55,783 nt of DNA, from contig CAIMBE010000079.1 in the NCBI GenBank assembly GCA_903839085.1, positions 1-55,783 on the forward strand. The letters are read 5' to 3'. Both the position numbers and the translations under genes were made by a program. Positions 50,113 through 55,783 of the stretch are shown piece after piece. Within the stretch, counting starts at the first letter, position 1; the number at the start of each line of letters is the position of its first letter. The notes under the pieces are model-generated. The model worked only from the letters and a program-made list of their open reading frames with translations, was not told the origin of the DNA and searched no databases. The DNA is from an uncultured beta proteobacterium (GTDB lineage Bacteria; Pseudomonadota; Gammaproteobacteria; Burkholderiales; Burkholderiaceae_C).

Positions 50113-50511
50113 GTGGTTGACAAAAACATCAAGATTCTGGTGGTCGACGATTTCCCGACCATGCGCCGGATCGTCCGCAATCTGCTCAAGGAACTGGGCT
50201 TCGCCAACGTCGATGAGGCCGAAGACGGCGCCGCCGGCCTGGAAAAACTCAAGGGTGGCCGCTACGGCTTCGTGGTGTCGGACTGGAACATGCCCAACAT
50301 GGACGGTCTGGCCATGCTCAAGGCCATCCGCGCCGACCCCGCCATGGTCAAACTGCCGGTCCTGATGGTGACCGCCGAGGCCAAGAAGGAGAACATCATC
50401 GCCGCGGCCCAGGCCGGCGCCAATGGCTACGTCGTCAAGCCTTTTACAGCCGTCACTCTCGAAGAAAAGATCAACAAGATATTCGAAAAAATTGAAAAGG
50501 AAGGGGCCTAG
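50113..50511 (+). CDS. cheY: Chemotaxis response regulator CheY
   Basis: CheY-P binds the flagellar switch to change rotation. With the GTG start at 50113 the 132-residue protein keeps the E. coli key residues at identical numbers: Asp12, Asp13, Asp57 ([13 protein letters not shown]), Thr87 (VLMVTAEA), Tyr106 and Lys109 (YVVKPF). GGAG sits five bases upstream of this GTG, which decides the start over the open frame from 50050. It follows cheB by 83 bases and leads directly into cheZ, one base apart. Confidence 0.97.
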   Translation: MVDKNIKILVVDDFPTMRRIVRNLLKELGFANVDEAEDGAAGLEKLKGGRYGFVVSDWNMPNMDGLAMLKAIRADPAMVKLPVLMVTAEAKKENIIAAAQAGANGYVVKPFTAVTLEEKINKIFEKIEKEGA

Positions 50512-50512
50512 C

Positions 50513-51154
50513 ATGACGCACGAACAGCTTCCCACCGCGGCCACCGGCGATTCCGCTGAACAACTGGTCAACCGCATCGGCCAGTTGACGCGCCAGATGC
50601 TCGAGAGCATGCGCGAGCTGGGCCTGGACAAGGGCATTGCCATGGCGGCGCAGGCCATTCCGGACGCGCGCGATCGCCTTGGCTATGTGGTCCAGATGAC
50701 CGAGCGCGCGGCGGAGAGGGCCTTGAATGCAATCGACGTGGCGCAACCCATTCAGAGCAACCTGTCAAGGCAGGCCAGCAGCCTGAGCGAGCGCTGGAAG
50801 GCCTGCCCCGCCTCGCTGCTCGAGTCAACCGAAGCGCAGGCCCTCTTGAACGACACCCGAAGCTACCTCTCGGAGGTGCCGCGGCAGGTGCAGGCGACCA
50901 ACGAGCAGTTGATGGAAATCATGATGGCGCAGGACTTCCAGGACCTGACCGGCCAGGTCATCAAGAAAATGATGGATGTGATCCGGGAGATGGAGACCCA
51001 GTTGCTGCAGCTTCTGGTCGACAATTCGCCGGCCGAGAAGCGCCAGGAAGTCGGCAGCGGGCTGCTCAACGGGCCGCGGATCAAGGCCGGTACCCCCGAC
51101 ACCCTGGACGACCAGGGCCAGGTCGACGACCTCCTGGCAAGCCTGGGCTTTTAG
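50513..51154 (+). CDS. cheZ: Protein phosphatase CheZ
   Basis: CheZ dephosphorylates CheY-P. The 213-residue protein is mostly a long four-helix bundle. The catalytic motif MMAQDFQDLTGQVIKKMMDV includes Asp144 and Gln148, equivalent to E. coli Asp143 and Gln147. The C-terminal CheY-tethering peptide reads GQVDDLLASLGF. The ATG at 50513 has GGAAGGGG upstream; longer in-frame readings run through cheY. It pairs with cheY in a Burkholderiales-type che cluster. Confidence 0.96.
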   Translation: MTHEQLPTAATGDSAEQLVNRIGQLTRQMLESMRELGLDKGIAMAAQAIPDARDRLGYVVQMTERAAERALNAIDVAQPIQSNLSRQASSLSERWKACPASLLESTEAQALLNDTRSYLSEVPRQVQATNEQLMEIMMAQDFQDLTGQVIKKMMDVIREMETQLLQLLVDNSPAEKRQEVGSGLLNGPRIKAGTPDTLDDQGQVDDLLASLGF

Positions 51155-51277
51155 CAGGCAATTCCTGATTGCTCAATCAGCAGGCCTAACCCCGCTTTGT
51201 TTGGCTGATCGTTTCAGCCGCCCTGCCTCAATAATCTCTCGCAAGAGGCGCACTGCGCCTGGTGTTGCGGAGTTTTG

Positions 51278-52420
51278 ATGGCAGAAGAAAGTGACCTCGA
51301 AAAGACAGAACCTGCGTCGCCCGAGCGCCTGGAAAAGGCGCGTGCCGAAGGTCAGGTTGCGAGATCGAGGGAATTGGTCACGTTTGTGATGCTGGTGACC
51401 TGCCTGGGCGGACTCTGGTCGATGGGCGACATGATCGGCGGCAACTTTGGCAACGCCATGCGCAACGGCCTGCAGTTCGAGCGCACCTCCGCCTTCGACC
51501 CGTCGCACATGATGGTCCATGCCCAAACCGCCGTGCTCCATGCCCTGCAGGCGCTGATGCCGCTTCTGATCATGATGCTGGTGGCCGCGCTGCTGGCTCC
51601 CATGATGCTCGGCGGCTGGCTGCTCTCGACCAAATCGCTGGCGCCCAACTTCTCGAAACTGAACCCGGTCGCCGGCATCGGTCGCATGTTCTCAACCGAA
51701 ACGCTGGCCGAACTGGTCAAGACCATCATCAAGTCCCTGCTGGTCGGCGGCGTTGCCTGGTGGGTCATCACCGACAACGTAAGCGCCATCATGGCCCTGA
51801 TGAGCGAACCGATCGACGCGGCACTGCCGCACACCCTGCAGGTGGTGGCCAGGGGCTGCGCCCTGATCATCGGCTCGCTGCTGCTGGTGGTGGCGATCGA
51901 CGTGCCGTACCAGTTGTGGAGCCATGCCCACAAGCTTCGCATGTCGCGCGAGGACTTGCGCCAGGAGCAGAAGGAAAACGACGGCGACCCGCAGATCAAG
52001 GCCCAGATACGCCGCCAGCAGCAGCAGATGGCCAAACGCCGCATGATGGCCGAAGTGCCCAAGGCCGACATCATCGTCACCAACCCGACGCACTTTGCCG
52101 TCGCGCTCAAATACCGCGACAAGGAAATGCGTGCGCCGCGCGTTGTCGCCAAGGGCGCCGACCTGGTGGCGCTGCGCATCCGCACCATCGCCCAGGAGAA
52201 CCTGATCCCGGTGCTTGAGGCGCCCCCGCTGGCGCGCGCCCTGTACCGCCACACCGAACTGGGCCACGAGATTCCGGTGGCCCTCTACGCGGCCGTGGCC
52301 GAGGTGCTGGCCTGGGCTTATCAGCTGCATCACCAGAGCAGGGACGGTGGAACGCCGCCGCGCGCGCCGACCGATCTGCCGGTTCCGCTTTCGCTCGATC
52401 CGCTGGGGCTCTCAGCATGA
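51278..52420 (+). CDS. flhB: Flagellar export apparatus protein FlhB
   Basis: FlhB is the substrate-specificity switch of the flagellar type III export gate. The 380-residue protein has a cytoplasmic N-terminus (AEESDLEKTEPASPERLEKA), four membrane helices (about 33-53, 84-112, 140-160 and 186-206), then the cytoplasmic domain with the autocleavage motif Asn-Pro-Thr-His in IIVTNPTHFAVALKY. The ATG at 51278 follows GGAG by five bases; a TTG at 51275 is less likely. A short palindrome (51246-51260) lies before it. It overlaps flhA by four bases. Confidence 0.97.
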   Translation: MAEESDLEKTEPASPERLEKARAEGQVARSRELVTFVMLVTCLGGLWSMGDMIGGNFGNAMRNGLQFERTSAFDPSHMMVHAQTAVLHALQALMPLLIMMLVAALLAPMMLGGWLLSTKSLAPNFSKLNPVAGIGRMFSTETLAELVKTIIKSLLVGGVAWWVITDNVSAIMALMSEPIDAALPHTLQVVARGCALIIGSLLLVVAIDVPYQLWSHAHKLRMSREDLRQEQKENDGDPQIKAQIRRQQQQMAKRRMMAEVPKADIIVTNPTHFAVALKYRDKEMRAPRVVAKGADLVALRIRTIAQENLIPVLEAPPLARALYRHTELGHEIPVALYAAVAEVLAWAYQLHHQSRDGGTPPRAPTDLPVPLSLDPLGLSA

Positions 52421-54507
52421 CGCTGCTGGGTTCATGGCCGCGCTTGGCCGGCATGCTGATGTCGGGCGCCAAGAGCAAGGGCCTGGTCGGCCCGGTGCTG
52501 ATCATCCTGATCCTGAGCATGATGGTGCTGCCGCTGCCGCCCTTCCTGCTCGACCTGCTGTTCACCTTCAACATCGCGCTGTCGATCATGGTCCTGCTGG
52601 TCAGCATGTACACCATGAAGGCGCTCGACTTCGCGGCCTTCCCCGCGGTGCTGCTGTTCACGACCCTGCTGCGCCTGTCTCTCAACGTCGCCTCCAGCCG
52701 CGTCGTGCTGATGGAAGGGCATACCGGTCCGGACGCGGCCGGCAAGGTGATCGAGGCCTTCGGCCATTTCCTGGTCGGCGGCAACTTCGCCGTCGGTGTG
52801 ATGGTTTTCATCATCCTGGTGGTGATCAACTTCATGGTCATCACCAAGGGCGCCGGGCGCATTGCCGAGGTCGGCGCGCGCTTCACGCTCGATGCCATGC
52901 CCGGCAAGCAGATGGCGATCGACGCCGACCTCAACGCCGGCCTGATCGGCGAGGACATGGCCCGCAAGCGCCGCGCCGAGGTCGCGCAGGAGGCCGCCTT
53001 CTACGGCTCCATGGACGGCGCCAGCAAGTTCGTGCGCGGCGACGCCGTGGCGGGCCTCCTGATCATGGTGATCAACATCATCGGCGGCCTGATCGTCGGC
53101 GTGGCCCAGCACGGGCTCGATTTTTCGGCTGCGGCCACCACCTACACGCTGCTGGCGATCGGCGACGGCCTGGTGGCGCAGATTCCGGGGCTGGTCATTT
53201 CAACCGCCGCCGGCGTGATCGTCTCGCGCGTCTCGACCGACGAGGACGTCGGCGGACAACTGACCGGGCAGCTGTTTGCCAATCCGCAGGTGCTGTTCCT
53301 GACCGCCGGCGTCATCGGCCTGATGGGCCTGATCCCGGGCATGCCCAATCTCGCCTTCCTGATCATCGCCAGCGCCCTGATCTGGCTCGGCCGGCGCGTG
53401 GCGCAGGGCGAAACGGGCAAGGCCCAGGCGGTCAGCGCCGCCCCGCCACCGGCCCAGGCCACGACCGAGTCGCCCGAGGCGTCGTGGGACGATGTGGCCC
53501 TGGTCGACCCGCTCGGACTTGAAGTCGGTTATCGACTGATCTCCCTGGTGGACCGCGCGCAAAACGGTGAATTGCTGGGTCGCATCAAGAGCATCCGGAA
53601 AAAATTCGCGCAGGAGATCGGCTTCCTGGTGCCGGTGGTGCACATCCGCGACAACCTCGAGATCAAGCCCAACGCCTACGTGATCAAGCTCAAGGGCGTC
53701 AAGATCGGCCAGGGCGAAGCATCGCCCGGTCAGTGGATGGCCATCAATCCGGGCCAGGTCAGCGCCACGCTGCCCGGCACGCCCACCAAGGATCCGGCGT
53801 TCGGCCTGCCGGCGATCTGGATTGACGCCGGCCTGCGCGAACAGGCCCAGATCTACGGCTACACGGTGGTCGACGCCAGCACCGTCGTGGCGACGCACCT
53901 CAATCACCTGATCCACGCGCACGCCGCCGAGTTGCTGGGTCGCCAGGAGGTGCAGCAGTTGGTCGACCGCATTGGCAAGGAATCGCCGATGCTGGTCCAG
54001 GACCTCGTGCCCAAGACCCTGTCCCTCACAACGCTGCAGAAGGTGCTGCAAAACCTGCTCGACGAGGAAGTCCCGATCAGGGACATGCGCACCATCCTCG
54101 ACGTTCTGGCCGAGCACGCGCCGGGCGTGTCCGATACCACCGAACTGACCTCGCTGATTCGCCTGGCGCTCGGGCGCGCCATCGTCCAGCAGATCTATCC
54201 CGGCAGCGAGGAGCTTCAGGTCATCGGCCTGGACAGTTCGCTTGACCGCGTGCTGCTGCAGGCGCTGAGCAACAGCAGCGGTCTGGAGCCCGGCCTGGCC
54301 GACAACCTGCTGCGCGAAGCCCAGTCGGCCATGGACCGCCAGGCCAACCTGGGCCTTGAGCCGGTCCTGGTGGTGCAGCATCCGCTGCGGGTCCTGCTGG
54401 CGCGTTTCCTGCGCCGCAACCTGGCGCAGCTCAAGGTGCTGTCGCACGCCGAGATACCCGACACCCGCACCATCAAAGTCACCGCCACCATCGGAGGAAG
54501 AGCTTGA
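52417..54507 (+). CDS. flhA: Flagellar export gate protein FlhA
   Basis: FlhA is the nonameric export gate. Its 696 residues have eight membrane helices in the first about 330 (VGPVLIILILSMMVLPLPPF and onward), the FHIPEP-type tract AAFPAVLLFTTLLRLSLNVA, and the cytoplasmic domain from about residue 360 (DPLGLEVGYRLISLVDRAQN). The C-terminal domain binds chaperone-substrate complexes. It starts with ATGA overlapping flhB, and its TGA overlaps the TTG start of flhF. Confidence 0.97.
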   Translation: MTLLGSWPRLAGMLMSGAKSKGLVGPVLIILILSMMVLPLPPFLLDLLFTFNIALSIMVLLVSMYTMKALDFAAFPAVLLFTTLLRLSLNVASSRVVLMEGHTGPDAAGKVIEAFGHFLVGGNFAVGVMVFIILVVINFMVITKGAGRIAEVGARFTLDAMPGKQMAIDADLNAGLIGEDMARKRRAEVAQEAAFYGSMDGASKFVRGDAVAGLLIMVINIIGGLIVGVAQHGLDFSAAATTYTLLAIGDGLVAQIPGLVISTAAGVIVSRVSTDEDVGGQLTGQLFANPQVLFLTAGVIGLMGLIPGMPNLAFLIIASALIWLGRRVAQGETGKAQAVSAAPPPAQATTESPEASWDDVALVDPLGLEVGYRLISLVDRAQNGELLGRIKSIRKKFAQEIGFLVPVVHIRDNLEIKPNAYVIKLKGVKIGQGEASPGQWMAINPGQVSATLPGTPTKDPAFGLPAIWIDAGLREQAQIYGYTVVDASTVVATHLNHLIHAHAAELLGRQEVQQLVDRIGKESPMLVQDLVPKTLSLTTLQKVLQNLLDEEVPIRDMRTILDVLAEHAPGVSDTTELTSLIRLALGRAIVQQIYPGSEELQVIGLDSSLDRVLLQALSNSSGLEPGLADNLLREAQSAMDRQANLGLEPVLVVQHPLRVLLARFLRRNLAQLKVLSHAEIPDTRTIKVTATIGGRA

Positions 54508-55783
54508 GCAATACCATGGAAGTCAGCAGCGCGGCCTGCAAGGTCGTCGCGCCATCGAGTCGCGAGGCGCTGCGCCTGCTGCGCGAAAGCATGGGCCCCG
54601 ACGCGATCATTCTGTCCAACCGCGTCACCGCCGATGGCATTGAGATCCTCGCCACCCTGGAAGAGGATGTCGCCAGGCTGCTGATGGCCGCCGCGCATCC
54701 CGTCGCTGCGCCGCCACCGCCCGCACCCCTGCCGCAGCCAGCAATGGCGGGCGACGAGAGCAGCGTGCTGCGCGAGATCCACTCAATGCGCGACATGATG
54801 CAGGAGCAACTCGCCGTCCTGTCTTGGAACGAGCACCAGGGGCGCGATCCGCTGCTCGGGCAACTGCTGCGACCGCTGCTGGGCGCCGGCTTTAGCGCGC
54901 GCCTGGCCAGGGACATCCTGGGTCGCCTGCCAGCCGGACATGATTTTGCAAACGGCATGGAGCATGTCAAATCGGAGCTGGCGCGCCAGTTGCCGATGCT
55001 CGAGAGCGAGGCCGCCATGATGGACCAGGGCGGCGTCTACGCCCTGACCGGACCGACCGGGGTCGGCAAGACCACCACCACCGCCAAGCTCGCGGCGCGC
55101 TGCGTCATGCGTTTTGGCGCGAAGAAGCTGGCACTGGTCACAACCGACAGCTTCCGCATCGGGGCCTACGAGCAACTGCGCATTTATGGGCAGATTCTTG
55201 GCGTCACGGTTCATGCGGTCAAGGACGCAGGCGATCTGGAGCGCGCCCTGCTCGACCTGGCCGACAAGCACATGGTCCTGATCGACACCGTCGGCATGAG
55301 CCAGCGCGACCGCGCCGTCTCCGAGCAGATCTCGATGCTCTGCGGCTCGAGCCGCCCGGTCAAGCGCCTGCTGCTGCTCAACGCCGCGAGCCATGGCGAC
55401 ACCCTGGACGAAGTCGTCGCGGCCTACCGCCACGGCGCTCGGAACGACGGCGCGCCCGACCTGGCAGGCTGCATCTTCACCAAGGTCGACGAAGCCGCGC
55501 ATCCCGGCGTCCTGATCGACATGGCGATTCGGCACCAGTTGCCGGTGCACTACATCTCCAACGGTCAGAAGGTTCCGGAGAACCTGATCGCCGTCAACCG
55601 CAGCGCCCTGATCGAGCAGGTCTTTCAGGCGCGCAGCGGCAGTTCCCTCTTTGTGCCCGGTGCAGCCGACCAAGATTCGGCTCCGCAACCGCTGGCAGCC
55701 GAGGCGGCGCTGGCCGCCGCCGAGGCCATCTGCGAACGCCTGCGCTCGCAGTGCCAGCAGTTGATCAGCGCCATGCCGCCGAA
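54504..55783 (+). CDS. flhF: Flagellar biosynthesis GTPase FlhF (runs off the right edge)
   Basis: FlhF is an SRP-family GTPase that places polar flagella. The open frame has no stop before the window end, so about 426 codons are present. The N-terminal EALRLLRESMGPDAIILSNR is typical; the NG domain has the P-loop GPTGVGKT (residues 183-190), TTDSFRIGAYEQLRIYG and the G3 motif LIDTVGMSQRD. I choose the TTG at 54504 as start: GGAGGA is five bases upstream and it overlaps the flhA stop as TTGA. An in-frame ATG at 54516 is poorly placed for this Shine-Dalgarno. The C-terminus is missing only because of the edge. Confidence 0.95.
   Translation, partial: MSNTMEVSSAACKVVAPSSREALRLLRESMGPDAIILSNRVTADGIEILATLEEDVARLLMAAAHPVAAPPPPAPLPQPAMAGDESSVLREIHSMRDMMQEQLAVLSWNEHQGRDPLLGQLLRPLLGAGFSARLARDILGRLPAGHDFANGMEHVKSELARQLPMLESEAAMMDQGGVYALTGPTGVGKTTTTAKLAARCVMRFGAKKLALVTTDSFRIGAYEQLRIYGQILGVTVHAVKDAGDLERALLDLADKHMVLIDTVGMSQRDRAVSEQISMLCGSSRPVKRLLLLNAASHGDTLDEVVAAYRHGARNDGAPDLAGCIFTKVDEAAHPGVLIDMAIRHQLPVHYISNGQKVPENLIAVNRSALIEQVFQARSGSSLFVPGAADQDSAPQPLAAEAALAAAEAICERLRSQCQQLISAMPP

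Noticed and set aside
51165..51180. Palindrome CTGATTG-CT-CAATCAG after cheZ
   Set aside because: The loop is too short for a stable hairpin and no T-tract follows; it may be chance or a weak site before flhB.
52215..53522. 435-codon plus-strand ORF in another frame across flhB and flhA
   Set aside because: It is extremely Arg-rich and out of frame with the clear FlhB and FlhA translations.

Overview
This 55.8 kb window is a GC-rich bacterial chromosome segment, almost certainly from a betaproteobacterium of the order Burkholderiales. It looks most like a Comamonadaceae/Rhodoferax-type genome. That placement rests on gene order and protein style, for example folC-dedD-cvpA-purF, ftsH-folP-glmM, the rpsB-to-lpxB block, phaR, and cheR-cheD-cheB-cheY-cheZ-flhB-flhA-flhF. 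No similarity search could be run. Nearly all of the sequence is coding. I see no insertion sequence, prophage, integrase or CRISPR array.

Layout. (1) 1-3163, minus: folC, a SPOR-domain protein, cvpA and the 5' part of purF, which runs off the left edge. (2) 3289-7450: argG (plus), a small unrecognised ORF, an NAD-dependent epimerase-like gene and murB (minus). (3) 7504-8940, plus: a YajQ-family gene and a degenerate HD-GYP-like gene. (4) 8955-14494, minus: a GNAT gene, glmM, folP, ftsH and rlmE, with a heat-shock-like promoter in front of ftsH. (5) 14523-20498: yhbY (plus), then a DUF4149-like membrane protein, greA, carB and carA (minus). (6) 20673-35701, minus: a long envelope and translation block read in the order rpsB, tsf, pyrH, frr, uppS, cdsA, dxr, rseP, bamA, skp, lpxD, fabZ, lpxA, lpxB, rnhB, SpoU-type methyltransferase. 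(7) 35882-40976, plus: an amidase, a DadA-like oxidoreductase, an MBL-fold hydrolase and a bifunctional NAD(P)HX repair enzyme. (8) 40978-45422: rnr (minus), a tRNA-Leu(CAG) gene (plus), rimO and phaR (minus). (9) 45732-55783, plus: two small unrecognised genes, an orphan OmpR-type response regulator, then chemotaxis and flagellar export genes ending in a truncated flhF.

How the genes work together. Block 6 links ribosome and translation factors, UMP kinase, undecaprenyl, CDP-diacylglycerol and isoprenoid synthesis, outer-membrane protein assembly and lipid A synthesis. Many of its junctions overlap or are only a few bases long, which suggests polycistronic transcription. An intrinsic-terminator-like hairpin between rpsB and tsf may set the S2:EF-Ts ratio. 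Block 9 builds the chemotaxis signalling core (CheY, CheZ, CheB, CheR, CheD) and the flagellar export gate (FlhA, FlhB), with 4-base overlaps between several genes.

Most of the window is housekeeping. The least explained parts are the two cysteine-free small proteins between phaR and the chemotaxis operon, the yajQ/degenerate-HD-GYP pair, the basic 131-codon ORF downstream of the epimerase gene, and several regulatory sites: a perfect palindrome before phaR, a sigma-32-like promoter before ftsH, and a tRNA promoter that lies inside the 5' end of rnr.
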